Origin: Vespula vulgaris
Taxonomy: Eukaryota > Arthropoda > Insecta > Hymenoptera > Vespidae
Assembly: GCF_905475345.1 (NCBI RefSeq)
Contig: NC_066596.1
Location: 1,187,501-1,251,500 of the forward strand
Reading direction: 5' to 3'
Length of the DNA stretch: 64,000 bases
How positions within the stretch are numbered: the stretch's first letter is position 1; every line of letters starts with the position of its first letter. The notes beneath the pieces are model-generated. The model saw nothing but the letters and a program-made list of their open reading frames with translations. It did not search any database and was not told the origin of the DNA. Of this stretch, positions 22,900 to 35,089 are shown in pieces. The position numbers were made by a program, and so were the translations under genes.

Positions 22900-25059
22900 T
22901 TAATCAACTTCTTCCATTCGAGATGCATCTTCTGCTTCATTACTTTCTACTTGAGGGATTACTTCATCTACTATTTTTTGTTCTTCTTGCATTGAATCAT
23001 CTTCGTCAATACCAAGACCTAACTTAATCATTCTATAAATTCTAGACGCATGCACCTGTGGCTCGTCTAATGTAAAACCAGATGAAAGTAATGCAGTTTC
23101 GAATAAAAGTATAACTAAATCTTTTACAGCTTTATCATTTTTGTCAGCTTCAGCTTTTTGACGTAAAGTTTCAATGATGGAATGATCTGGATTAATTTCC
23201 AGATGTTTCTTTGCAGCCATATATCCCATGGTTGAAGTATCGCGAAGCGCCTGCGCCTTCATTATTCTTTCCATATTAGCGGTCCAACCATACTGAGATG
23301 TAACAATACAGCATGGAGAATCGACCAATCTGTTTGATACCACAACTTTTTCAACTTTATTATCAAGAATGGTCTTCATCACTTTGCATAAGTTTTCAAA
23401 CTTAGCTTTATCCTCCTCTCGTTTTTTCTTTTCTTCTTCGTCTTCTGGAAGTTCTAGACCTTCCTTAGTAACAGACACTAGCTGTTTTCCATCAAATTCC
23501 TTTAATTGTTGGACAACATATTCGTCAATAGGCTCGGTCATATATACTACTTCAAAGCCACGTTTCTTGACACGTTCTACGAAAGAACTATTTGCAACTT
23601 GGTCTTTGCTTTCTCCGGTAATAAAGTAGATATGTTTTTGATTCTCTTTCATTCTACCAACATAATCCTTTAGAGAGCAAGCTTCATCTCCAGATGCAGA
23701 AGTATGATACCTCAATAAATCTGCCAATTTGCTGCGATTGGTACTGTCTTCATGAATACCTAATTTAATGTTCTTGCTAAACTGTTCATAGAACTTCTTA
23801 TAAGAATCCTTGTCTTCCGTTAATTCTTCAAAGAGTTCTAGACATTTCTTAACGAGATTCTTTCTAATAACCTTAAGAATTTTATTTTGCTGTAACATCT
23901 CACGAGAGATATTCAATGGCAAATCTTCACTATCAACTACGCCCTTAATGAAATTCAGGTACTCAGGGATTAATTCTTCGCAATTATCCATTATAAATAC
24001 TCTACGTACGTACAACTTGATGTTGTTTTTTCTTTTCTTATTTTCAAATAAGTCAAATGGCATACGGCGAGGAACAAAGAGCAATGCCCTGAATTCCAAT
24101 TGTCCTTCCACAGAGAAATGTTTGACAGCAAGATGATCTTCCCAATCATTAGTTAGCGACTTATAAAATTCTCCGTATTCCTCCTGTGCAATATCGTCCG
24201 CATTACGCGTCCATATTGGTTTAGTCTTGTTTAACTCCTCATCTTCGGAGTATTTTTCTTTTATAGTCTTCTTCTTCTTCTTTTTCTCTTTGTCTTCTTC
24301 TTCCTTATCTTCACCTACATCTTCAATCTTTGGTTTCCCTTCTTCGTCTTCTTTCTTTTCTTCCTCAACTTCATCTTCATCTTCGCTCAATTCTTTTTCA
24401 CGTTCTTTTTGTACAACCAATTTAATTGGATAGCCAATGAATTGAGAATGTTTCTTTACAATTTCCTTGATTTTACTTTCTTTGAGGTACTCTGATTGAT
24501 CTTCCTTAATATGAAGGATGATCTTTGTACCACGTCCTAAAGGTTCTCCAGTATCACGTCTAACAGTAAATGAGCCTCCAGCACTGGATTCCCATAAGTA
24601 CTGTTCGTCATCGTTACTCTTAGAGACAACAGTTACCTTATCCGCTACTAAGTAAGCAGAATAAAAACCAACACCAAATTGACCAATCATAGAAATATCA
24701 GCACCAGCTTGAAGAGCTTCCATAAACGCCTTAGTACCGGATTTAGCAATCGTACCAAGGTTATTGACTAAATCAGCTTTGGTCATACCAATCCCAGTAT
24801 CAATAATAGTCAAAGTTCCATCGTTTTCGTTTGGAATGATTTTGATAAATAATTCTTTACCGCTGTCGAGTTTAGACGGATCTGTCAACGATTCATAACG
24901 AATTTTATCAAGAGCATCGCTAGAATTTGAAATAAGTTCTCTCAAGAAAATTTCCTTATTCGAATAGAACGTGTTAATGATCAGAGACATAAGCTGTGCA
25001 ATCTCTGCTTGGAAAGCAAAAGTTTCTAATTCTCCGTCAGTTTCCATTTGTTCCGCCAT
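22900..25059 (-). CDS. Hsp90: Cytosolic heat shock protein 90
   Basis: ATP-dependent chaperone of the cytosol (Drosophila Hsp83, vertebrate HSP90AA/AB). A single uninterrupted coding exon of 719 residues is typical length. The GHKL ATPase domain has the catalytic Glu in FLRELISN (E41) and the nucleotide-binding Asp in DTGIGM (D87). A Lys/Glu-rich charged linker lies near residues 220-270. The middle domain includes SREMLQQNKILKVIRKNL. The protein ends in the MEEVD motif that docks TPR co-chaperones. The ATG immediately follows a splice acceptor (TTTTAG|ATG), so a non-coding exon lies upstream, as in other insect Hsp83 genes. Heat inducibility is indicated by a TATA box and a strong heat-shock element near 25.55-25.60 kb. 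Confidence 0.98.
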   Translation of the reverse strand: MAEQMETDGELETFAFQAEIAQLMSLIINTFYSNKEIFLRELISNSSDALDKIRYESLTDPSKLDSGKELFIKIIPNENDGTLTIIDTGIGMTKADLVNNLGTIAKSGTKAFMEALQAGADISMIGQFGVGFYSAYLVADKVTVVSKSNDDEQYLWESSAGGSFTVRRDTGEPLGRGTKIILHIKEDQSEYLKESKIKEIVKKHSQFIGYPIKLVVQKEREKELSEDEDEVEEEKKEDEEGKPKIEDVGEDKEEEDKEKKKKKKTIKEKYSEDEELNKTKPIWTRNADDIAQEEYGEFYKSLTNDWEDHLAVKHFSVEGQLEFRALLFVPRRMPFDLFENKKRKNNIKLYVRRVFIMDNCEELIPEYLNFIKGVVDSEDLPLNISREMLQQNKILKVIRKNLVKKCLELFEELTEDKDSYKKFYEQFSKNIKLGIHEDSTNRSKLADLLRYHTSASGDEACSLKDYVGRMKENQKHIYFITGESKDQVANSSFVERVKKRGFEVVYMTEPIDEYVVQQLKEFDGKQLVSVTKEGLELPEDEEEKKKREEDKAKFENLCKVMKTILDNKVEKVVVSNRLVDSPCCIVTSQYGWTANMERIMKAQALRDTSTMGYMAAKKHLEINPDHSIIETLRQKAEADKNDKAVKDLVILLFETALLSSGFTLDEPQVHASRIYRMIKLGLGIDEDDSMQEEQKIVDEVIPQVESNEAEDASRMEEVD

Positions 25060-25453
25060 CTAAAATTAATGAAATAATTATTCACATATTTTAAATAACA
25101 AAGAAAATAACATTAATTACATATTCCTACACAGTAAAACATGTGAACGATGTGGAAACTCAAATTTAACTTAATTAATAAAATAACTGAATAATTTCCG
25201 TTTATATTGAATGAGAAATAAATTATCTCGTTATATAGAAACGGATTAAAAGAAAAGGGCAAACATTTTTCCTTCAATTTCGAGTAAAATAAAAAACTAC
25301 GATTTCGCGTTAACAAGCGTTTGGCAAGTCAATTTTTGAATTTCATTGTAATCATGAAAAAGAAGATTGTTGTAAAAAAAAAGGAAAAAAAACAAAGAAA
25401 CATACAAGGATTACAAATTTTCTCGTTATGTTTAATATAAAAAAATGCAATAC

Positions 25454-25525
25454 CTTGTTAACAAACTTGATAGAAGAAACTTCGAAAAACGATAGCACAG
25501 GATCGACTCAAGCGAGCAAAACGAA
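25454..25525 (-). other. Hsp90: Hsp90 non-coding first exon (5' UTR)
   Basis: A donor, AACAAG|GTATTG, ends this exon at 25454, and the acceptor at 25060-25061 abuts the ATG. The intron is therefore about 394 bp. The left (transcription start) edge near 25525 is only inferred, from a spacing of about 25-30 bp to the TATA box. Confidence 0.65.
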
Positions 25526-25549
25526 TGGCTGCTCTGCTAAGGATACCGT

Positions 25550-25557
25550 TTTATATA
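25550..25557 (-). promoter_or_regulatory. Hsp90 TATA box
   Basis: TATATAAA on the minus strand, just upstream of the inferred Hsp90 start site and 17 bp downstream of the heat-shock element. Confidence 0.85.
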
Positions 25558-25573
25558 CCCTCGTTGTACTCTG

Positions 25574-25601
25574 GAATATTCTAGAACATTCTAGAAGATT
25601 C
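25574..25601. promoter_or_regulatory. Heat-shock element, six perfect alternating units
   Basis: GAA and TTC pentamers alternate perfectly: GAA at 25574, TTC at 25579, GAA at 25584, TTC at 25589, GAA at 25594 and TTC at 25599. A seventh unit (GAG at 25604) is imperfect. Six in-phase nGAAn units provide sites for two HSF trimers, a very strong HSF target, just upstream of the Hsp90 TATA box. Confidence 0.95.
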
Positions 25602-28014
25602 GAGAGCTTTCCGTATACCTAACTTCCGGTGAAACATCTATTTTAACAATACACATTTCCGATTCATTTTCTATGCAAGTTCCAATCGATCATTATCTTG
25701 CATCGTATGAATAATTATATTACTTGCTTACGATAATACTATCATTTATTATCTCTGTAAAAGGAAAAAAATTCATATAGTTTTCGCTCTATTCGAGCAG
25801 TACTTCCGACATTTGTGGGCAGAAAACGATTTTGCTTTTAGAGGACATTGTTGAATTATCATCAAACGTATAAAATTTTATTTCGATATTTTCAATCGTT
25901 TTTTTTTATGAAAATAACACTTATTCCATTCGCACATCTATCATCTTTTTTATTATTTTCATACCATTCAAATTTATTGATGCGCGATTGTTATTTTAAT
26001 AAGGAAAAAACAAAATACAGTTTAGCACGTGGCGCGTCTGCGTTTGTTACAATGGTATAAGATTTTGTTATTATATATATAAAAAGAATATAAGGAATGA
26101 TTCGTAACTCGCGTATTATACAAACACGTATTGTTTCTATGATTTTTCGAAAAACAATTATCGAGCTTCGAAGAAATAAATTAAATAAATAAACAATAAG
26201 ATGATTAAGTAAAAATCATATCGAACGAGAATCATCGATTCTTAATAATCGGAATTGTAATTCACGATTATCGATACATTTGAAGTCGCTGACGTAATCA
26301 ATGACTATTATATTTTCTATTCTACTGGCATTAGGTCATGAACTTATAAAAAGCATGCGGCCTCGGTCGATACATAATTCCAGCAGACATTGGAATGTGG
26401 CGTCCCCTATTGATGCGTCATGACTTGCTATTAAAAAAAAAAATTTCTTGTAGGTGTAGTACATGTATTATTTATCGTGACCATAGTTTTACATCTATTA
26501 GAAATTACAAATAACGTATGACGCGTATGACGTATTATGTCTCTTTTTAATATCTTTCTATTTAAGATTATTTCTCGTTATAAGTACAAATTATAAAAAG
26601 AAGAAAAGAAAAAAATATCCCACGCTTCTAATATTACGAAGTGACAAAAATTAGGGTTATGTACGAAAAATAAAATTCATAATCGAATTCGTAATCGAAT
26701 TGTTTAATTAGAACGAGAAGTATTATTATCTGAAAAGAGAAATTTTTTCTTAAAAACGAATAAATGCTAACGTTTCGAACATTATTCTAAAAAATTCCAT
26801 TCCCGCGGATGCTCATATATGTATGTGCGTGAAGGAGGATAATCAGTGAACATACATTCCGAACACCTTTATTGTGGGAAACTAACGTCGTCACGTACCG
26901 TGTCGAGTCTATGTATGTATGTTTCCGAAACCTTAAAGACGTTCATCGTCGAAATAAATATCGTGTTCTTGGTAAATACTGGCTACACGTTTCCATGAAT
27001 CTTTATAAAAGTAACAAAATGGCGGGAAAAATCAAACGACGAAAATAATTTCAAATCAACTCGTCAATGAAATGTATATGAAATAATTATTAAATATACG
27101 TATTACACGCGTATACACACACACACACACGAATGATTTTGAAAAATGGAATTCTTCTATCTCTTTTAACGTATTTATGTCACGCATTGACGACACTTAG
27201 AACAATAATAATTATAGATGCTTCGACCGTAGGTTCATGTGCGAAGGGAATACAGAAAAGTTCGAAGTAACGATAGAAACGTTTTCTTTTGGTATCCAAT
27301 TGTTAACTCGGTGTCACTTACCTTTCTTTCTCTCTCTTTCTCTCTCTCTCTCTTTCTTCGTAAAACCTCTTCTTTTCTCATTGTAATACAAATAGCTGAA
27401 GTTTTCCAATATCATTCGACTTCCAATGAAATAGGAAAAATTGATGAGAAGAATTGATTTATTTATGTTGGTAATGATATTATACATCGTTAAATGTTTC
27501 AATATTATCGTAAGTTACGTTACATTACTTAATTACATCTACCGATTATAATTATTTTATCAAATAAATCTTTCTGTCAATGTTCATTTTAGGTTATGTT
27601 ATATTACTTATTTATTATAACTATCAATTATTCTATCAAATATAAGTCTTTCGAAATATTTCAATCTTCATTTAGATCATGTTACTTTATTTAATTACAA
27701 CTATCAATTTTAAAATTATTCCTATCAATTATAGATCTAAAGATTTAGATTAAAGATTATAGATCTAAGATTCTTAAGTACTTTATAACCTCAAAAAAAA
27801 TAAAAAGATTAAAAAAATAGAAGAAAGAAAACATCGTAATCAGAAATTCTCACAGTCGAATTTCTTCGAACGTTCTGAGAATTTTCGGTTGGAGTGTGGT
27901 ATCACGGCGATGTTCAGGATGTCAGGTGTAACAACGTTCGCAGTCTCGGTACTTTAATTTCACTGAAGCGTAGAGACACGTAAGGGGGAAGGAAGATCGC
28001 TGAAGTTGATATGG
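25602..28014. other. Hsp90 upstream / start of gene-poor block
   Basis: No protein-coding gene seen. A TATAAAAA motif at about 26346 on the plus strand sits in locally GC-richer sequence (26325-26425) and could be a promoter, but I cannot link it to a transcript. Short CA (about 27116-27131) and CT (about 27331-27355) microsatellites are present. Confidence 0.5.
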
Positions 28015-28100
28015 CGAGGAGCTTAACTCCGGTAACCTAGCTTTATGATGTCGAACAAAACTCATACAGCTAGATAACCAAAGAAAATGTCCGCGCCAGG
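28015..28100 (-). ncRNA. mir-9a: miR-9a microRNA precursor
   Basis: The minus strand from 28084 to 28062 begins TCTTTGGTTATCTAGCTGTA, the conserved miR-9a-5p sequence, and continues TGA as in insects. The opposite arm, 28046 to 28024, begins ATAAAGCTAGGTTACCGG, the expected miR-9a-3p star strand. The arms pair across a loop of about 15 nt (28061-28047) to make a normal hairpin. miR-9a is a bilaterian-conserved microRNA. In Drosophila it is expressed in epithelium, limits sensory-organ precursor number and targets senseless. The copy here stands alone: I found no miR-79, miR-306 or miR-9b sequence nearby. An open frame that overlaps it on the same strand is coincidental. Confidence 0.95.
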
Positions 28101-30887
28101 ATCTTCTCATCCTTTGATGTCATCAGAAAAATACATATATATATATATTTTTTGTTCTTCTTTCTTCCACAAAAATACAATCAAACTAAGCTAACTTTTA
28201 TATTCTATTTACGTTATAATAATTAATATAAGGGTTTTTCTTTTTTTTTTTTCTTTTCGTTAACTAGACTCGACAATATTTATTTTACGATGGACTAATT
28301 TTATTTAATATTTTCGTATCGTTCGTACCGATTTCGATCCGTTCAATTCGATTCGAAATTATTCCCCTAAGTTGCTATTATCGATGACTCGTCGATTTTG
28401 CGTCGGGATAAGTGACAGCTTCTCTTCCGCGTTCGTAGGCAAATAAAAAAATATTTTCGTATCGTACTCGAATTCTTTCCTTCGTCCTTCTCTCTTTCTT
28501 TCTTTCTGCAACAAAAAAGGAAATAGATAAGAGGGAAATTGTAAATCGTTTTATAACAATTGTTCCTTTGTCATACAGCATGAATTGATTGATATGCATG
28601 TCGGGTGTCTGTGAAAAGTGAAACACAGTCGTTGACATTTCAGAGTGAAAGTTAATCCATAGCTTCAAGAGAGAAAGAGAGAGAAAGAGAAAGAGAGAGG
28701 GAGAGGGAGAGAGAGAGAGGGTCCAAAGCCGGTATAATCTCATGAACTAGTATTTGAAAATTGTTACACGATATAAATTTTTAGGTTAGCAAAATAATTT
28801 TTCGTTGAGAAACAAAGGAAATAAAAAAAAAAAAAAAAGAGAGAAAGAGAAGAGTGATATATTTACTAAAATGCAAATATAAAATTTAGTACGAATTTCA
28901 CTTTGCAAAATACTGGAAACATTTACTTTAATTAATTAATTAATTAAATAATTAATTAATTATTATTCTAAAAGTCATGTTAAGCAGAATAATAATAAAA
29001 TGAGTCGAGCAGAATCGTTATTTTGATAGCATATTGTTACGAAACTTGTTAGTGGAAATTAATTAATGAGTGCAATTAGACGATGTAATTATTTCTCTTA
29101 GACAGAGCTTATTTCTTTATAAGTATTATCTATGATTCCATGTTAAAATGAATGGATTTAAATTATTGGGAAATGCGTCAGTTTAGATATGGCGCCGTTT
29201 GATTGATTCCTGGAACAGAATATGTAATATAGACGTGAGTAACGACAAAATGTATTTTTTCCTAAGATTAATTACTTTATAAAATTAAAAACAAACAAAA
29301 AAGAAATATAATAAAAACGAATAAAAAAATAAAAAAAAAAAAAAAAGAAAAGAAAGAAAGAATCAAACAAACATTCGTTAACACAGAGTTACAAATGATT
29401 TTACTCACACGTCTAACTCAACGAAGTATAATTATCGATTAATGGTATTTTCGTAACATAGATTAAAAAAATTTCTTCTCTTAGTAGAGTGGGTCGAGTC
29501 GATTGTAGACTAGTATAGAAGTTTCGTAAGAACCTCCATTTGGAGAAAGTTATGATCTGGCCATATTGCTCGCGCGTGTCCGGATCTTATTTTATTTTCC
29601 AATTCACTCGCTCGCTCGTTTATTCGCTCGCTCTTTCTCTTTCTCTCACATAGACACACATACTTACGCGCGCGCGTATGTACCAGACACACATACACAT
29701 CAAAAACTTTCTGTTTTCGAAACGAACACACGCCCGATTTTCTAAGATCGTTATAAAAAATTAACAAACGTATAAGAACTCGGTAAGTGGTCATTTAAAA
29801 TTTAAATTTATCGTATAAGCTAGATCGGTAAGCGACAAAAAGGCCGACTAGACAATTATTTTACAACCATTTCTCGTAACGATTTAGTTACTAATACAAA
29901 AAAAAATTACATATATATATATATATGATTTTGTCGGTAATAAACGTAATGTGTTTGTATATATATTAACTATCGACTCTAAAGAATCTTTTTCTTTTTT
30001 TTTATTAATTAACATTATAAATAAATAATAATAAAAATTTCATATATATTAAAAAAAAATTTTTTTTTGAAGTAAAAGTGAAGAAGCTTGGAGCGATGAA
30101 GAAATGGCGGCTTTGCTCGAACATACACATACACATTGTATCTTTACACGATATGTTTTCCCTTTTTTCTCAAGTACGTGGACACGATGAAGCTCACGAA
30201 ACGACGTTTTACTCTCTCTCTCTTTCTTTCTTTTATTGACACGCCGGCCATCTTATCCAAACCGTGAAATCGTACGCGTCACGTACCTACGGTAAACACA
30301 GGTAAATATCTATCTCTCTCTCTTGCGATAAGTCGACCTTCGATTCGTTCATTTGTCTACCAACGTTGTTATAACTAAGTTTAAGAGTCATTACACACTG
30401 TCGACCAGTCGTAACCGATCAAATCGTCAGTAACTACTAAGTTAAGACAGTGTGTATGTGTACATGTATATGTATGTATGTATAAGCTTCCCACACACTT
30501 GTTGATTCACATTGACAATTCACAAAAATACTAGTTATGCGTGGATGACTCGCTAGTTGCCTGGTTTTAGGTCTTTCCTCTACGAAAAACCGACGACTTA
30601 AAACATTACCATTATCAAGATAAGTCTCCAACTAAAATCCGAAATAGAGGGGAAAAGGAAAGATATAAAAGAAACCTAACCTACAAATTTAATAACAAAA
30701 TCAATGAATTTAATTTGGAAACGTTAACTTCGTTGATTATAAAATATTGAAATATATGATAGACTTTTAATAATAAAAATCGTTCGAATTTGTCCAAATT
30801 TTAGGAACGATCGAAAAGAAATTTTTATAATTACAAAAGAAGAGAAAAAAGAACATAAAATTTGATTCGAAAGAAGATAAAGTCATT

Positions 30888-30922
<35 letters not shown>

Positions 30923-33811
30923 CTTTTCCTTTTTTTTATTTCAAGACTACTATATCATATTATCGACGTTTATGCAAACACAGCTGCATCATCGTCGTTG
31001 AGATAGTACGAAGAAAAATGCTTTCATTTATTGTTATCATCGATTTCGAGATATTATTACCGAATAAGAATGATTATAATTTTCGTTCGAAACGCGGGAA
31101 ATTTGTATCGTCGAATTGAAATTCGAATCGTTATTTCAATACATGTTGAATACGTACTTTAATATTATTCCGAATGAGATAAGATCGATTAGAACATCGA
31201 AAAACATAACGCTGTAAAGAAATTTCAAGGTTCATGCTAAAATATCGTTTAAAATGTCCGAAAGAATATTTTTAGTATTACCAAAGTTTACATTTTTCGT
31301 TGTTACGTGCGCTTAACGCGTGACACTTAAAAGTGAATGAAGCAAATAGATACGAAGCAAGCAAGCAAGCAAGCAAGTAAGCAAGCAAGCAAGCCAAGCT
31401 AAGCATCTCATTTCAACATTCTTACACGTAACGTAAATACTTTGAATCTCGGCGCATGTATCAAACGTACTGGTTAGAGAAAGAAAAAAAAAAAAAGAAA
31501 AAAAAATTATTTTACTAGCTGACTAAATTTTATACAAAAGACTATCAGTATATATATATATATATATAGAAATAAAGCAAGCTAGATAGAAGAAACCGTC
31601 GTTACGTTAATACGGACACACTTGATGGATCATATACAAAGAATTTATGATCTTTAAAAAGAAAGAGAAAAGTCCCTAAAAAAATTTATGGAGCTTCGTA
31701 AACGATCTTGAAATATAAAATCACACCAAGTACGTGCTGATTTGGTAAACATCTAACTAATCGTTCGACTTCATTGTTCAAGGTCAAGTTTCGAATAATG
31801 CTAAAACGTAGACAGTAAATGTCTCGTTTTTCTTCTCTTTATATATATATATATTTTTTTTTCTTAACGTATTCAACTAATTTCTTAGGCAAAAATTTCG
31901 TGGCAAGTTTCTGTGTCAGGAACGCATCGTGGATTCGCTCGCCCTACCGTGAACCCGTAAACTATAAAGCTGAAACGCATTCACCGGCAGAACGGAGATC
32001 GTACGTGATATTAACAGGGTCGAAGCGGAGAAATAAATGAGCGTGTATGTATGGATGTCGAGTATGTAGTAGCCAGGACCGTAGCGAAACGGTTGGCTTT
32101 GTCCATCCTGTTTGAGTGAGGTTCCTCCTTACTTTCATGAGAAAACGGAATAAGATATTACGAATAGTTAGGTATATGTATATATAGCTGTACGTATACG
32201 TATGCATATATGTATATGTATACATATATATATCATTCCCTAAGCGTGTGAATTTTTCATGTACATACATAAACAAATAAATTGCAACGTAGGTAGATTC
32301 ATTGATTAGCGTTATGAACGAATAAACTTATACATAATACGAACGTGACTCGAAATATATTCTTAAGCTATATAACCGACTCGCAAATTAGTCGTGGATT
32401 AGAACTCGACGATGACTAATAGTCATCTGAGAAAATTCTAACCGTTCGAGTTTTTTATCGAACTTTTTTTTTTCCTTTCTTTCTTTTTTTCCTTTTCTTT
32501 TTTCTTTCTGCGAAATTTTCTACGCACGCCATTTTGAAATTTTTCTTGTACGATCATCGAGAAAATAAAAAAAATATTAAAGTAATTAACGACGAAATTC
32601 TTAAGATTTAAGAAAAATCGAATATAACGAAGGAAGAAAATGAAAAAGAAGAAAAAAAAAAAGGCTTCAAGATCAAACCGAGAGTGCGAACGTTGTGCCG
32701 AGTCGGCAAGAACAGCATGGAATCAATGTCGAGATAACGAGAATACTATATTTCATCGTTCTTGGTACAGAATTCTCATTTAAACCAGCTAATGAAATCA
32801 TCGCTCGAAAACTTAACCTAAAAGTTAAAGAAAAAACAAAAAAAAAAAAACCAAGGATAAGGAGTAGTTCAAAGTTAAAGATATATATCGGTAAAGATAT
32901 AAAACAAGCGACTAATTTAATCTCTTACCACGCGAGAAATCGTCGAATCGCATCTTTTATCTCGTGGAAAAATGTTAACGGAAATTTCTAATCTCGATCG
33001 ATAACGATAACCATTCGATCTGATATTTCGTCGATGTTGAAATTTTCGTACTTTTTCTTCTTCTTTCTTTCCTATCTTTTTTGAAGATTTAATTAGTTAT
33101 CGATAATAATATTAAAATATTGAAATATATTAAAAGAAATATATTAAATAACAAATATATTAAAGAAATTAAAGAAGAAACAATTTATAATGTGACGTTA
33201 AGTTATCATTGAAGAAAAAAAAAAAAGAAGAAGGAAAGAGAGAAGAACAGGGATTACGAAGAAAAGAGAGAAAAAAAAAAAGAGAGAAAAAAAATGGTAA
33301 AAGCAAGTTTTCCTTTCGTGTGGATGATACCACAACCTTGTGTTTCGTCTTGATCAAAGACCTCGAGAACGTTCCAAGAATATTTTTCTTTTCCTTACAA
33401 AATGAATATTTATAATTTAGAATAAATCAAAAATTGTCTTCCCAGTTAAAAATTCTTTTCGTCGACTTTCCGTCGACATTACGTCAAATTAGATGACAGA
33501 TCGATTTGTTCGTTCGAAAGATCATTGACAACTTATAATATGAAAGAAGAACAAAAAAAAAAGAGAGAGAGAGAGAGAGAGAAAAGAAGAAAAAAGGAAA
33601 AATAAAAATATCTCAACTTACATATGTAGATAGGAAGATTAAGGACGAGCGAAGAAATTCTGCATGAGATGTTTCGATCGGTTATGAGATCTTCGATGAT
33701 CCATACCATTTTCGATAGAGATAAATCGTTAAAGTCCTTTAACCAGGCTTCTTTCTTCCTTTTCAGGCAAAGGCACAGAAAATGAGAGAATTTTCGTGGA
33801 GTAGAATGTGA
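28101..33811. other. Gene-poor region upstream of miR-9a
   Basis: About 5.7 kb with no credible coding exon. Landmarks are a GA microsatellite at 28671-28720, A-runs near 28820-28840 and 29320-29345, a TA tract at 30891-30920, and the CAAG tetranucleotide repeat. It may be part of the primary miR-9a transcript or its enhancers, but sequence alone cannot show that. Confidence 0.5.
31355..31396. repeat. (CAAG)n tetranucleotide microsatellite
   Basis: About ten AAGC/CAAG units with one T-for-C interruption. Confidence 0.9.
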
Positions 33812-33990
33812 AGGAAGAAGGAAGAAGGAAAATGAAAGAAGAGATGAGAAAAGAAGAGAAAAGAAGAGAAAAGAAGAGAAGAGAAAAGAAGAGAAGAGAA
33901 GAGAAAAGAAGAGAAGAGAAGAGAAGAGAAGAGAAAAGAAGAGAAGAGAGAGAGAAGAAAAGAGAAGAGAAGAGAAGAGAAGAAGAGTTT
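33812..33990. repeat. Homopurine AGAGAAGA/AAAGAAGAG tract
   Basis: About 180 bp of nearly pure purine on the plus strand, built from GAGAA and GAAAA pentamers. It directly abuts the GC-rich island that follows. Long open frames on both strands here are repeat artefacts. Confidence 0.92.
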
Positions 33991-34420
33991 ACACCTGGCG
34001 CGGTACGAGATGAGATCACTACCGCACTCACTGATCAACTGGCCCCGCGCCCCACGTCCGGGGCCGCACGCACCTTTCACGGACCTCCCCTCCCTCCATT
34101 CTCGCGAAGACCCCCACCAATCGACAGGTTTCTTCCCTACTCTGGACGATCGTCGGTGTCGGACCGACGACGGTGATTGGTTCGTTCAAATCTCGACGGC
34201 GCGTGACGTCATCGAAACCGTCGACCGTTCTACCACGAGAAAAAAGTTTCTTTCTCTCTCTCTCCTTCCTTCTATCCCTCTTTCTCACTCGTTTTCTCTG
34301 TGTTCTCCGGAGAAGCGTGTGCAGGCGCGCAAACTACGTCTCGTACCTGTCCTTCCACTACCTACGTCTCTTCTCTCCTCGCTGCGATCGTCCCTCTTTT
34401 TCTCGCCACGCCGTGAATTC
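33990..34420. promoter_or_regulatory. GC-rich promoter-like island with CRE and CCAAT motifs
   Basis: In an otherwise AT-rich window this block is GC- and CpG-rich. It contains a full CRE palindrome, TGACGTCA (34204-34211), and an inverted CCAAT box (GATTGG, about 34175-34180). It also has runs of CCTCCC (about 34086-34097). No coding frame in it resembles a known protein. I infer a promoter, possibly of the miR-9a primary transcript about 6 kb away on the minus strand, or of an unrecognised non-coding transcript. The direction is unknown. Confidence 0.4.
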
Positions 34421-35089
34421 GGTTTCGCTCGTTGCCCGTTTTGCGGATTCTTCTTTGTCGCTTTGTTCTTCTTTTTATCCCCCTTTTTTGTTTTTTTGTC
34501 TTCTTAATCTTTTCTCTTTCCCTCTCTCTCTCTCTCTCTCTCTTTTCTTTTTTTCCCATAACCTCTTTAATAATAAATCGTATCACTTCTTTCTATTCGC
34601 CAAATACGAACGATTATTATAGAGAAGAACATTTTCGATATTTCATCGTTATATTCGTTCTCGTTAATAAATCGTATCGATGGATTTTTCATAGAAAACA
34701 AAGACGTTTCTTCTTCTTTTTCTTTTTTTTTGTTTTTTTTCCTATCTCTCTTTCTCTCTATATATTTCTTTCTCTTTCTTTCTCAAGTTGGCGCGAGTTG
34801 GCACTATTGTTGGTTCGTGAATCTTCGTACTTTCTCGCGTAAGCTCGCGCGCGTTGCTCCTCCGTTTCTCGTACACCCTCCCCCGTCACTTCTTTTACCT
34901 TCTCTCGTTGGATCCTCCTTCCTCTATATACAACGTACGTATCTACGTATGTACCTACACATATACATCACACACATGCACATACACATATGCGCGCGCG
35001 TTTACACATAAGTAGTCGTGGTTCTACCGGTCGCCGGCCGACAGGATTGCCCGCAAGAGGTTCGCCGACGCCGACACGAAGCGAGAGCG

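Noticed and set aside
25113..25316. 67-codon minus-strand frame in front of Hsp90
   Set aside because: It lies inside the inferred 5' UTR intron of Hsp90 and shows no homology.
26325..26425. TATAAAAA motif with GC-richer downstream sequence as a plus-strand gene start
   Set aside because: No coding frame or known RNA follows. The motif alone is weak evidence, so I mention it only in the region description.
27922..28110. 62-codon minus-strand frame
   Set aside because: It overlaps the miR-9a hairpin. The reading frame is a coincidence of the conserved microRNA sequence.
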